Assembly: GCA_965231865.1 (NCBI GenBank)
Contig: CBDDOJ010000001.1
Span: 372,001 to 436,000, forward strand
Origin: WTGA01 sp965231865
GTDB lineage: Bacteria > Pseudomonadota > Gammaproteobacteria > Arenicellales > Poriferihabitantaceae
Direction of reading: 5' to 3'
DNA: 64,000 bases
Numbering within the stretch: the stretch's first letter is position 1; each line of letters begins with the position of its first letter. Position numbers and translations under genes: made by a program. Shown piece after piece: positions 43,501-51,468 of this stretch. Under the pieces are notes generated by a model. It had not been told where the DNA came from. It did no database searches and worked only from the letters and a program-made list of their open reading frames with translations.

Positions 43501-43809
43501 GCCGCCCGCAAACACCCGTATTTTTTCTCCTCCCTGGCTGCGCAGCCTGTCCAGCATGTATTTCAGGTATTCCACATGCCCGCCCTGGTAGGAACTGATC
43601 GCGATGCCATGGGCATCTTCCTGCAGGGCGGCATTGACCACTTCTTCCACCGACCGGTTGTGGCCGAGGTGGATCACTTCCACACCGTAGGACTGCAGGA
43701 TTCGACGAACAATATTGATGGCCGCGTCATGGCCGTCAAACAGGCTGGCGGCGGTAATGAACCGCAGCTTCGGTGTAACCATCGCTGAAATTTCGTTGGC
43801 TTTACCCAA
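40555..43809 (-). CDS. icmF: fused isobutyryl-CoA mutase IcmF (B12-dependent)
   Basis: A 1084-residue three-part enzyme. Residues about 12-145 are the B12-binding domain with FDGHDAA (24-30; His27 is the lower cobalt ligand). Residues about 200-430 are the MeaI-type GTPase chaperone with ITGTGGAGKSS (P-loop 206-214), VETPGIGQGN and NKFDRKGA. From about 540 on is the mutase barrel (for example PDIYGKVGNSGVSVATLDDM and HIQTSGRSLHAQEIDFND). This order is that of IcmF, which interconverts isobutyryl-CoA and n-butyryl-CoA. Some relatives prefer isovaleryl/pivalyl-CoA, so the substrate is open. The start is TTG 43809 (GGAGAG upstream) or ATG 43782. It needs adenosylcobalamin. Confidence 0.9.
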   Translation of the reverse strand: MGKANEISAMVTPKLRFITAASLFDGHDAAINIVRRILQSYGVEVIHLGHNRSVEEVVNAALQEDAHGIAISSYQGGHVEYLKYMLDRLRSQGGEKIRVFAGGGGVIVPEEKALLEKYGITRIYTPEDGQQLGLNGMIENTIALSQFDPAVDAPDRLEPIRDGNLRALAHALSAVENGTASQALMADLSEAAVHGGSPVPVLGITGTGGAGKSSLTDELVLRFRMGWGDGVKIAILAVDPTRRRTGGALLGDRIRMNAIDHPGIFMRSIATRDSTAEIPHYVPRMIDLLKCAGFGLVIVETPGIGQGNTEISAMVDCSLYVMTPEFGAQSQLEKIDMLDFADVIAINKFDRKGAADAYRDVCKQVQRNRNEFASRPESMPVFGTIASRFNDDGMTALFQEILSQLEEKGMSSRTNRLDRVETRVSTDQNQIIPEKRSRYLAEISESVRGYKQYAWEQSLIAREIQQLEASREMLRKAGHEDHEGLDRMIRDRSANLDPGLKDQLTGWGKKVEEYSAGELSIAVRGRRISNRLKRETLSGTLVSRVSLPRYEDHGELGKWLMLENLPGSFPFTGGVFPFKRDNEDPTRMFAGEGDAFKTNRRFRNLSRHSDAKRLSTAFDSVTLYGCDPDERPDIYGKVGNSGVSVATLDDMKVLYDGFDLCHPATSVSMTINGPAPIILAMFLNAAIDQQVCAFVENEQRSPDESEFENIRLHALENVRGTVQADILKEDQGQNTCIFSTEFSLKLMGDIQEYFTRYHIRNFYSVSISGYHIAEAGANPISQLAFTLANGFTYVEAYLARGMEIDDFAANLSFFFSNGMCPEYTVMGRVARRIWAVAMRERYGASERSQKLKYHIQTSGRSLHAQEIDFNDIRTTLQALIAIYDNCNSLHTNAFDEAITTPTEESVRRALAIQLIINREWGLAMNENPNQGSFIIDELTDLLEEAVLSEFERISERGGVLGAMETGYQRGKIQEESLYYEHRKHEGTQPIIGVNTFLNPDPVEDTVSMELSRSTEKEKQSQITRLRDFKERHREHSQQALDRVKKAAVRNENIFSELMNAVRYCSLGEISSALYEVGGQYRRNM

Positions 43810-43855
43810 GGTTTTCTCTCCGGCAGGGGTAGATTTTACGATACCAAGACGTTAC

Positions 43856-43878
43856 ATTACGTTAACGTAAACGTCAAC
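43856..43878. promoter_or_regulatory. LiuR-type operator between icmF and liuR
   Basis: Read on the minus strand the site is GTTGACGTTTACGTTAACGT followed by AATG. It contains the perfect palindrome TTACGTTAACGTAA at 43857-43870. It matches the operator before liuA (58373-58394) at all but about three positions. It lies 47 bases before icmF and 32 bases before liuR, so it can control both. Confidence 0.8.
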
Positions 43879-43909
43879 CAGAAACATCCCCGGTCACCAC
43901 AGCGCATTC

Positions 43910-44296
43910 ATGGCCAATCCAGCTACCTATTCCATTTCTGACCTGTCCCGGCAGTTTAACCTGACTTCCCGGACCATCCGTTTCTATGAATCAGAAGGGT
44001 TGCTGGCCCCGGTGCGCGAAAACAACCGGCGAATCTACCATGACCGGGACATGGTTCGTCTCAAACTGATTCTCCGGGGAAAACGTCTTGGCTTTTCCCT
44101 TGCGGAAATCAAGACCACCATGGAACTCTATGATACCCATCCCGATGAAATCGCCCAGCTGAAATATGTACTGCACACCATCGAAAAACATCGGAATGCA
44201 CTGAAACAGAAACAGGCAGATATCCTTGTTACACTCAATGAAATGGAATCGGTGGCCCAACGGGTGCGAAACAAGCTCAACGCCCTCCAGCCCTGA
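43910..44296 (+). CDS. liuR: MerR-family regulator of branched acyl-CoA catabolism (LiuR type)
   Basis: A 128-residue MerR-type regulator. The winged helix-turn-helix begins at YSISDLSRQFNLTSRTIRFYESEGLL (about 6-31), followed by the wing (RENNRRIYHDRDMVRLKLI) and a long C-terminal coiled-coil helix (about 75-125). No metal-binding cysteines, so it is not a metal sensor. LiuR proteins of this size control liu operons in many proteobacteria and bind a palindrome with central ACGT steps; both such sites occur here in divergent promoters of target genes. The effector is likely an acyl-CoA or acid; none is visible. Confidence 0.85.
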   Translation: MANPATYSISDLSRQFNLTSRTIRFYESEGLLAPVRENNRRIYHDRDMVRLKLILRGKRLGFSLAEIKTTMELYDTHPDEIAQLKYVLHTIEKHRNALKQKQADILVTLNEMESVAQRVRNKLNALQP

Positions 44297-44347
44297 ACAT
44301 TTACTGCCCCAAACGATCCTTATTGTCCCACTCCAGAATTTCCGGTC

Positions 44348-46150
44348 ATGAGCCAGTACAAAACCCCCATTCGAGATATTCTATTTGCCGTTGAGCATCT
44401 TGCCGACCTGCAAAGCGTCACCGCCCTGCCGGGGCATGAAGAAGCCACCATCGACCTGGTGGATGCCATCCTCCAGGAAGCGGGCAAGCTGGCCGAAGAC
44501 ATCCTGGATCCCCTGAACCGGGTCGGCGATCAACAGGGAGTTTCCCTCCACGATGGACAGGTACAGACACCGGATGGCTGGAAAGAAGCCTACCGGACAT
44601 TCATTGAGGGTGGCTGGAATGGACTGGCGTTCGATCCCGAGTACGGCGGCCAGGGGTTGCCCTGGCTGGTTGCCACCGCGGTACAGGAGGTCTGGCATTC
44701 CTCCAACATGGCCTTTTCATTGTGTACGCTGCTGACCCAGGGGGCCATCGAGGCCATTGCGCTTCATGGTTCCGATGAATTGAAGGATACGTACCTGCCT
44801 CACCTGGTCCATGGCAACTGGTCGGGAACCATGAACCTGACCGAACCCCAGGCCGGGTCGGACCTGGCCCAGGTCAAAACTCAGGCGGTCCCCCGGGGAG
44901 ACCATTACCTGGTCCGCGGCCAGAAAATTTTCATCACCTACGGCGACCATGACCTGACAGAAAATATTGTCCATCTGGTGCTGGCCCGGCTGCCCGACGC
45001 ACCACCGGGTGTGAAGGGTATTTCACTCTTTATTGTGCCGAAATTCCTGCCGGATGCGGACGGACAATGGACCGTGCGCAACGATGTGGAAACCGTCTCA
45101 CTCGAACACAAACTGGGGATCCACGGCTCTCCCACCGCGGCCCTGGCCTACGGCAGCGGAAAATACCGGAATCCCAAGGGGGCCGTGGGCTACCTGGTAG
45201 GTGAAGCGAGCCAGGGGATGGTGTACATGTTTACCATGATGAACATCGCACGTCTCGCCGTGGGTCTGGAAGGAAACGGTGTTGCCGAACGGGCCTACCA
45301 GCAGGCCGCCTGGTTTGCCGGCGAAAGAGTCCAGGGTGCCGACGTCACGGCACCCCGGGGGGGACCGGTCACCATCATCCACCATCCCGATGTCAAGCGC
45401 ATGCTCATGTTGCAGAAATGCCGGATCGAGGGCCTGCGTCCATTGGGACTGGTCCTTGGCGGAGCTTTCGACAAGCTGCGCAAGCATCCGGACCCCGGGA
45501 CCCGGGAATTCAACCAGGCCATGATCGATATTCTCACGCCCATCGTGAAAGCCGGCATGACGGACCTGGGCCTTGAAAATGTGTCTCTTGCCCTGCAGGT
45601 GCACGGCGGCATGGGATTCATTGAGGAAACCGGCGCGGCCCAGTATTACCGCGACCAGCGAATCACGCCGATCTATGAGGGGACGAACGGCATTCAGGCC
45701 CTGGACCTGGTGGGCCGGAAGCTGCTGCGGGACCAGGGACAAATCGCCAGGCAGGTAGTCCGGCATATCCGCGAGGAGGTGGGCCGCATTCACCATGGAG
45801 AACTCTCCAGGATGCGGGAGCAGGCGCTGCAGGGGCTGGAGACCCTGGAGGAGACCATGACGGCGATCCTGGAAATGGGGAGCCGGGACCCCCGGGAACC
45901 GGCTGGCATCGCTGATCCGTACCTTCGGCTCTGGGGAACCGTCTGCTGTGGCTGGCAACTGGCCAAAGCGGCCGGTATTGCGATGAACCTGGATGATGGC
46001 AGCGACCCGTTTTACGCCTCCAAACTGGAAACCGCCCGGTTTTACTTTGCCTATGAGATGCCGAAAGCCGCCTACTACCAGTCGGTCATCCAGCACAGTG
46101 CGGAAGGCATCGCAAATCTGGATACCACCGTTTTTGAGGTACTGCAATAA
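44348..46150 (+). CDS. acyl-CoA dehydrogenase, 600-residue type (FadE/DmdC-like)
   Basis: A 600-residue flavoprotein of the acyl-CoA dehydrogenase family with the extended C-terminal domain seen in DmdC and related enzymes (about residues 465-600). FAD-region motifs include MNLTEPQAGSDL (162-173) and the catalytic Glu is E444 in PIYEGTNGIQ, as in medium-chain enzymes. DmdC acts on 3-methylmercaptopropionyl-CoA, but many relatives take ordinary short or medium acyl-CoAs, so substrate is uncertain. It is 52 bases after liuR and 12 before the nitronate monooxygenase gene; the three look like one unit. Confidence 0.88.
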   Translation: MSQYKTPIRDILFAVEHLADLQSVTALPGHEEATIDLVDAILQEAGKLAEDILDPLNRVGDQQGVSLHDGQVQTPDGWKEAYRTFIEGGWNGLAFDPEYGGQGLPWLVATAVQEVWHSSNMAFSLCTLLTQGAIEAIALHGSDELKDTYLPHLVHGNWSGTMNLTEPQAGSDLAQVKTQAVPRGDHYLVRGQKIFITYGDHDLTENIVHLVLARLPDAPPGVKGISLFIVPKFLPDADGQWTVRNDVETVSLEHKLGIHGSPTAALAYGSGKYRNPKGAVGYLVGEASQGMVYMFTMMNIARLAVGLEGNGVAERAYQQAAWFAGERVQGADVTAPRGGPVTIIHHPDVKRMLMLQKCRIEGLRPLGLVLGGAFDKLRKHPDPGTREFNQAMIDILTPIVKAGMTDLGLENVSLALQVHGGMGFIEETGAAQYYRDQRITPIYEGTNGIQALDLVGRKLLRDQGQIARQVVRHIREEVGRIHHGELSRMREQALQGLETLEETMTAILEMGSRDPREPAGIADPYLRLWGTVCCGWQLAKAAGIAMNLDDGSDPFYASKLETARFYFAYEMPKAAYYQSVIQHSAEGIANLDTTVFEVLQ

Positions 46151-46162
46151 CCCCTGACGGCC

Positions 46163-47251
46163 ATGACCCCTGCTCCTGATTTTTTGCAGCGTCTGGGTAT
46201 TTCCCTTCCGATTGTTCAGGCGCCCATGGCCGGGGCCTGTGGTTCGCAGATGGTGATTGCGGTCTGTCGGGCAGGAGGACTGGGTTCACTTCCCTGCGCC
46301 ATGCTCTCCAAGGAGCAGATTTTCCAGGAAGTCAAACGAATCCGGTCGCGGACGGACCGGCCCTTCAACCTGAACTTCTTTTGCCATGAAGAACCCGATA
46401 TCCGGCACGCCTCCCTGGCATCCTGGAAACAGGGACTGGCGCCCTATTACCGGGAACGGGGGCTGCGGATACCGGACGATGGCGACCGGGCCGTCCGACA
46501 GACCTTCAACGATGAAATGTGCCGTGTCGTGGAGAGAATCAGGCCGCCCGTGGTCAGTTTCCATTTTGGCCTGCCCAAAAAAGAGCTGCTGGAACGCGTC
46601 CGGTCCACCGGCTGCCGTATACTCAGTTCGGCCACCACCACCAAAGAGGCCAGGTGGCTCGAATCCCGCGGGGTGGATGCCGTGATTGCCCAGGGGGCCG
46701 AAGCGGGGGGTCACCGTGGTCTTTTTCTGGGGGACGATATTGCCACCCAGTCCGGGACCATGACCCTGGTTCCACAGATCGCCGATGCCATCCATGTCCC
46801 GGTCATTGCCGCGGGAGGAATCGGGGATGGCCGCTCCATCGCCGCCGCATTGGCCCTGGGAGCCCATTGCACGCAGATTGGCACCGCCTATCTGTATTGT
46901 CCGGAATCCACCATCTCCCGGCTGCACCGGGAAGCCCTGCTTACCTCCAGCGATGAATCAACGGCACTCACCAATGTGTACACCGGCCGGCCCGCCCGTG
47001 GAATCGTGAACAGGCTGCTGCGGGAACTGGGCCCGATCAGCGACGATGCCCCGCCCTTTCCCCTTGCAGCGGCGGATCTCGCCCCCCTGCGTATCGCCAG
47101 CGAGGCCAGCGGGAATACCGATTTCACCCCGCTGTGGTCCGGGCAGGGGGCCAGTCTCGGCAAGGGCTTTGCCGGGGTGTCCGCCGAAGAGCTGACGGTG
47201 AAACTGGCGAACCAGGCCCGTGCGGTGCTGGCAAACCTGAACCCGTACTAA
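46163..47251 (+). CDS. nitronate monooxygenase (2-nitropropane dioxygenase family)
   Basis: A 362-residue FMN-dependent TIM-barrel enzyme. The N-terminal PIVQAPMAGACGS, the central GAEAGGHRG (about 180-188) carrying the His base, and VPVIAAGGIGDGRS (about 212-225) are class I nitronate monooxygenase signatures. Such enzymes detoxify propionate 3-nitronate and similar nitronates. It follows the acyl-CoA dehydrogenase closely. Its TAA overlaps the stop of the convergent hydratase gene by 4 bases. Why it sits in an acyl-CoA gene group is not clear. Confidence 0.85.
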   Translation: MTPAPDFLQRLGISLPIVQAPMAGACGSQMVIAVCRAGGLGSLPCAMLSKEQIFQEVKRIRSRTDRPFNLNFFCHEEPDIRHASLASWKQGLAPYYRERGLRIPDDGDRAVRQTFNDEMCRVVERIRPPVVSFHFGLPKKELLERVRSTGCRILSSATTTKEARWLESRGVDAVIAQGAEAGGHRGLFLGDDIATQSGTMTLVPQIADAIHVPVIAAGGIGDGRSIAAALALGAHCTQIGTAYLYCPESTISRLHREALLTSSDESTALTNVYTGRPARGIVNRLLRELGPISDDAPPFPLAAADLAPLRIASEASGNTDFTPLWSGQGASLGKGFAGVSAEELTVKLANQARAVLANLNPY

Positions 47252-48036
47252 ATCGCCCACGGTGGCTTTTCCCGGTCAAAGAATCCCCGGATTCCGGCCT
47301 GTGCCTCTTCGGTCTCCCAGGCATCCGCCAGCATTCTGGCGGTGTATTCCCGGTTTTCGTCCGCGGACTGCCGGCTGACGTTGCGGATGAGTTCCTTGGT
47401 CATGGCAATGGCGCCCGGGGCGCAGGCCAGGCAGTTTTTCAGTTCGCTTTCAATCGCCGCATCCAGTTCATCCGGTTCAACGGACCGGTGAATCAGTCCC
47501 AGGGACACGGCTTCGGTGGCCCCGAAAAAGTGGGCACTCAACAGGATTCTCCGGGCATTGCTCACCCCGACCCGTTGAATCACATACGGTGAAATATTGG
47601 CCGGGGTCAATCCCAGCCGGGTTTCGGTCATGCTGAATCGGGCCGTGTTCACACTCACTGCAATGTCACACACCGCAATCAGCCCAACAGCCCCCGCATA
47701 CGCCTGTCCGTTAATCCGGGCTATCGTGATTTTGTTGAGGACGTTCAGGGCTTCCAGGGTATCGGCCAGCAAGGCGCTTTCCGTGATCCGCGCTTCCCGG
47801 TCCCTGTGAAAATTTTCCTTCATCCATCCCAGGTCCGCGCCGGCTGAAAAGCTCCGGTCGCCGGAGCCGGTGAGCACCACCGCCCGGATCGACTCGTCGC
47901 CACCGATCTGTTCACAGCACGCGCGCAACTCCCGCATCATCCGGCTACCCATGGCATTGTGCTTCTGCGGCCGGTCCAACGTCACCCGGGCCACCCTTCT
48001 TTCATCGATATCCAGCTTGATGTCGGTATAGTTCAT
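47248..48036 (-). CDS. liuC: enoyl-CoA hydratase, methylglutaconyl-CoA hydratase type
   Basis: A 262-residue crotonase-fold protein. The oxyanion-hole signature is FSAGADLGWM (about 61-70), in the GADL.WM form typical of LiuC methylglutaconyl-CoA hydratases, and AGAVGLIAVCDIAVS gives the second half of the site. LiuC makes 3-hydroxy-3-methylglutaryl-CoA in leucine breakdown, and liuA, liuB and liuD are in the same regulon. I chose ATG 48036, which overlaps the CoA-transferase stop by 4 bases; ATG 48051 is also possible. It is the last gene of the long minus arm. Confidence 0.8.
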   Translation of the reverse strand: MNYTDIKLDIDERRVARVTLDRPQKHNAMGSRMMRELRACCEQIGGDESIRAVVLTGSGDRSFSAGADLGWMKENFHRDREARITESALLADTLEALNVLNKITIARINGQAYAGAVGLIAVCDIAVSVNTARFSMTETRLGLTPANISPYVIQRVGVSNARRILLSAHFFGATEAVSLGLIHRSVEPDELDAAIESELKNCLACAPGAIAMTKELIRNVSRQSADENREYTARMLADAWETEEAQAGIRGFFDREKPPWAI

Positions 48037-49175
48037 CTTGATGTTTTCCACTCGAATGTTTCGTTCATATCGCGGTCCCGGCAGGCCTTCAGGGATGGCG
48101 TCCCGGAGCCGTCGATTTTACCCGGGTAGTGCACCTGGTTTTCTTCCATCACCCCCCTGCTCACAGCATGGTCATGGGTGACAATTTCATCGGGCAGGGG
48201 GACCACCTGAAGACAGCAATCAATCCCCCGGAACCGGTTTTCCCAATCCGCCGCCGACCGGCCGGCCATGATTTTCCGGACCCTTGAGAGCAGGGAGAAC
48301 TGGGGGATGGGGTCGGTATAGCGGGGGACCAGGGCCGGCTGTCCGATCCCCCTGCAGAATCTTTCCCAGAATTTTTCTTCCAGTGCCCCCAGAGTCAATA
48401 TACGCCTGTCCGCGGTGCGGTACAGGTTGTAATAGGCGGCCCCGCCGGTCAGCAGGCTGCGGATACCAGGAAGCCGGTCGGTGGATTGCCAGGAGAACAG
48501 GGTTTCATACAGGCTGATGTCGAGATGGCACCCCTGCCCGGTTTTTTCCCTCCGGTACAGGGCAGCCAGAATGGCATTCACCGCCTGCAGCCCCCCCACA
48601 TGATCGGCGAGCAGCGGGAACACCATCTCCGGAAAACCGTCTTTTTCATGAAATGAGTACAACCCGGCCAGCGCACAGTAGTTGATGTCGTGGCCCGCCT
48701 TGAACCGATAGGGACCGGTGGCGCCAAATCCCGAGAGATGACAGCGAACCAGCCCGGGATTGATGGCCTCCAGCACCCTGTCCGACAACCCGAGCCGGTC
48801 CATGACCCCGGGTCGATATCCATTCAACATGACATGACTGCGGGACAGGAGTGTTTTCACATGGTCCCGGTCCGCCGGGGATTTCAGGTCCCTGAACAGG
48901 ATGGTCTTGCCCACGTTGACCTGACGATACAGGGGCGATACTGCCTCCCCGTCGGGACACAGGACCCGTCGCATCGGATCCCCTCCCGGGGGTTCTATCT
49001 TCACAACCTCGGCTCCAAGAGTGGCCATCAGGTGGGTCGCGTACGGCCCCGGCAGAAACTGGGAAAAATCGACGACCCGGACATCGGCAAGCAGGGCGGT
49101 ATCCGCCATCACCTGACATCCGGACGGTATGAAAAGGGGGCCACGGATGCCCGGACCGGATGGCGCATCGTCCAT
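48033..49175 (-). CDS. class III CoA-transferase (CaiB/BaiF family)
   Basis: A 380-residue family III CoA-transferase. Landmarks are LADVRVVDFSQFLPGPYAT, LGAEVVKIEPPGGDPMRR, DLKSPADRDHVKTLLSRSHV and SGFGATGPYRFKAGHDINYCALAG, where the conserved Asp in the GHD-type stretch is the catalytic carboxylate. Members of the family also include 2-methylacyl-CoA racemases; this one could be either. An internal ATG at 49109 begins right at the domain and may be the true start. It overlaps the hydratase downstream by 4 bases. Confidence 0.82.
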   Translation of the reverse strand: MDDAPSGPGIRGPLFIPSGCQVMADTALLADVRVVDFSQFLPGPYATHLMATLGAEVVKIEPPGGDPMRRVLCPDGEAVSPLYRQVNVGKTILFRDLKSPADRDHVKTLLSRSHVMLNGYRPGVMDRLGLSDRVLEAINPGLVRCHLSGFGATGPYRFKAGHDINYCALAGLYSFHEKDGFPEMVFPLLADHVGGLQAVNAILAALYRREKTGQGCHLDISLYETLFSWQSTDRLPGIRSLLTGGAAYYNLYRTADRRILTLGALEEKFWERFCRGIGQPALVPRYTDPIPQFSLLSRVRKIMAGRSAADWENRFRGIDCCLQVVPLPDEIVTHDHAVSRGVMEENQVHYPGKIDGSGTPSLKACRDRDMNETFEWKTSR

Positions 49176-49193
49176 CCGCCAGCGGTTATCCGG

Positions 49194-50429
49194 CTATTCA
49201 TAGTTGCGGATATCTTCGATCACCACCCCGTCATTGGCAATGGTACCGGGTGCCACCAGTTCTACATTCCCCCGGACCTTGCAAACCTCCCGGATGCTCC
49301 GGGCAATGGCTTCGTGCACCCCGTCCCCCTGTGAGCCGGTTTCACAGTGCAGTGTGATTTCATCTTTCTGGTCAACCCAGTCAATGATCAGCCTGGCTTT
49401 TTCAATCTCCCCATGCCGTTTTACAATTTCATTGATCTGCTGGGGATGAATGAACATCCCCCGAACCTTGGCCGTCTGGTCCGCCCGGCCCATCCAGCCC
49501 CGGATTCTTCGGTTGGTTCTCCCGCATTCGCTCACGCCATCCATCATGACGGACAGGTCTCCGGTGGCAAAACGAATCAGCGGATAGTCCGGGTTCAGAC
49601 TGGTGACCACGACTTCTCCCACTTCGCCGTCCTGGACCGGCTCACCGCTTCCTGGCCGGACAATCTCCACATAAACGCCTTCATCCACCACCAAGGGCGC
49701 ATCCGGGATGGTTTCATAGGCAATCACCCCCAGGTCTGCCGTGGCATAGGCCTGCAAAATGGCGATTCCGCGCTCTGAAAACATCGAGCGCAACGAGGGC
49801 GGCAGGGCTTCTCCGGACACCAGTCCCTTTTCAATCGAACGCACATCCGCCTGCAGTTCATCGGCTTTTTCCAGGATGATCTTGAGAAAGGACGGCGTAC
49901 CGACATACCCCACCGGCTTCAGGTCGGTAATCGTTCGCACCTGCATCTCGGCCTGTCCAACCCCCCCGGGTATGACGGTGCACCCCAGGGCATGCAGGCC
50001 GCTGTCGAGCATCATGCCTGCCGGGGTCAGGTGGTAGGAAAAACAGTTTTGCACCCGGTCCCCGGTTCGAAACCCGGCCGCAAACAACGACCTGGCCAAT
50101 CTCCAGAAATCAGGACGATGTGAACTGGCTTCGTAGATGGGCCCCGGAGAAACATGGATGTAGCGGACATCCGGCGGGTCCAGGGGAACCAGGCCTCCCA
50201 TGGGGGGATTGGCAGCCTGGAGTGCCATCAAATCCGATTTTCGGGTCAGCGGGTACTGCTTCAGATCCTCCATGGATGAAAATGCGGCGCAGTCCATGCC
50301 CTGAAGTGTCGTCGAATACGCCCGGGTTCGGTCCCTGGCATGGAGCAGCTGATTCCTGATTTCCCGGACCAGTGCCTGTTCACGCCGGGCCTCGCTTCGG
50401 GTTTCGAGGCGGTCGTAGTTTTCAGTCAT
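49194..50429 (-). CDS. PaaK-like acyl-adenylate-forming CoA ligase
   Basis: A 411-residue ligase of the phenylacetate-CoA ligase family. Instead of the usual SSGTTG the P-loop region is VSPGPIYEASSHRPDFWR (about 93-110); AYATADLGVIAYE corresponds to the adenine site, and RGWMGRADQTAKVRGMFIHP is the hinge and C-terminal motif. The family makes aryl- or acyl-CoA; relatives next to Liv-type importers are common and their substrates are mostly unknown. The changed P-loop is typical of that subgroup, to my knowledge. It ends 18 bases before the CoA transferase. Confidence 0.8.
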   Translation of the reverse strand: MTENYDRLETRSEARREQALVREIRNQLLHARDRTRAYSTTLQGMDCAAFSSMEDLKQYPLTRKSDLMALQAANPPMGGLVPLDPPDVRYIHVSPGPIYEASSHRPDFWRLARSLFAAGFRTGDRVQNCFSYHLTPAGMMLDSGLHALGCTVIPGGVGQAEMQVRTITDLKPVGYVGTPSFLKIILEKADELQADVRSIEKGLVSGEALPPSLRSMFSERGIAILQAYATADLGVIAYETIPDAPLVVDEGVYVEIVRPGSGEPVQDGEVGEVVVTSLNPDYPLIRFATGDLSVMMDGVSECGRTNRRIRGWMGRADQTAKVRGMFIHPQQINEIVKRHGEIEKARLIIDWVDQKDEITLHCETGSQGDGVHEAIARSIREVCKVRGNVELVAPGTIANDGVVIEDIRNYE

Positions 50430-50569
50430 GATGTGTACTCAAATTGCGGCCGAAACCCGCTGTCAGGGGACCGGCAGGTGGATGGTTGACCGGACAACCG
50501 GTATTGACCTGCATTTCCCAGGCACGGCGACCCGGGGGAGATCATGACAACAAAATCATGCCAGCGGGA

Positions 50570-51388
50570 TCATGCCAGCCAGCGCTTCCGGCGCCGGTAG
50601 TGCTTGACGTCCCGGAAACTTTTCTTGTCGGCTCCGCTGATCCCCAGGTAAAACTCCTTGACGTCTTCATTTTCCGCCAATGCAGCGGCTTCCCCATCCA
50701 TGACCACCCTTCCGTTTTCCAGGATATAGCCATACGTCGCATACCGCAATGCGACGGAGGTATTCTGTTCTGCAAGCAGGAAGGTCACCTTCTCCTGTTC
50801 GTTCAGCCGCTTGACGATTTCGAATATTTCCTCCACCAGTTGCGGCGCAAGACCCATCGAGGGTTCATCCAGCAAAATCACTTTCGGCCTCGCCATCAGG
50901 GCCCGGCCCACCGCCACCATCTGCTGCTCGCCTCCGGAGGTGTACCCGGCCTGGCTCCTTCGCCTTTCTTTCAGCCTCGGAAAGTAACTGTACACCATGT
51001 CCAGGTCGTCATGGATCAACCGACGATGGTCTTTTCGGGTGTATGCACCGGTCAGCAGGTTTTCCTCGACGGTCAGGTGCTCGAAACAGTGCCGGCCTTC
51101 CATCACCTGGATCACTCCCCTTTGAACCAGCTCGGTCGGGGTCAGGCTGTCCACTCTTTCCCCCAGAAACTCGATGTATCCCTTGGTCACCTCGCCCCGT
51201 TCGGTGCGCAGGATATTGGAGATTGACTTGATCGTGGTGGTTTTACCGGCGCCATTGGCTCCGAGCAGGGCCACAATCCCGCCTTCGGGAACCTCGAGGG
51301 ATACGCCCTTGAGCACCAGGATCACATGATCATAGATCACCTCGATATTGTTGACGCTGAGGACAATCTTCGGGTTGTCAGCCATCAT
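50570..51388 (-). CDS. branched-chain amino acid-type ABC importer ATPase (LivF)
   Basis: A 272-residue LivF-type ATPase. Walker A is GANGAGKTT, the signature is TSGGEQQMVAVGRAL (first residue changed from L to T), Walker B is VILLDEPSMGLAP. The C-terminus after the domain (KSFRDVKHYRRRKRWLA) is a basic extension that I associate with the LivF subgroup beside PaaK-like ligases rather than with true leucine transporters. ATG 51388 is chosen; the frame upstream to 51448 looks non-coding. It follows the binding-protein gene by 80 bases. Confidence 0.87.
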   Translation of the reverse strand: MMADNPKIVLSVNNIEVIYDHVILVLKGVSLEVPEGGIVALLGANGAGKTTTIKSISNILRTERGEVTKGYIEFLGERVDSLTPTELVQRGVIQVMEGRHCFEHLTVEENLLTGAYTRKDHRRLIHDDLDMVYSYFPRLKERRRSQAGYTSGGEQQMVAVGRALMARPKVILLDEPSMGLAPQLVEEIFEIVKRLNEQEKVTFLLAEQNTSVALRYATYGYILENGRVVMDGEAAALAENEDVKEFYLGISGADKKSFRDVKHYRRRKRWLA

Positions 51389-51468
51389 TCGGACCGGTAG
51401 AAGTGGGAACGGGAAACCGGAGTGGCGGAAAACCGCCACTCTGGACAATCCTCAGTCAAGAGACTGAC

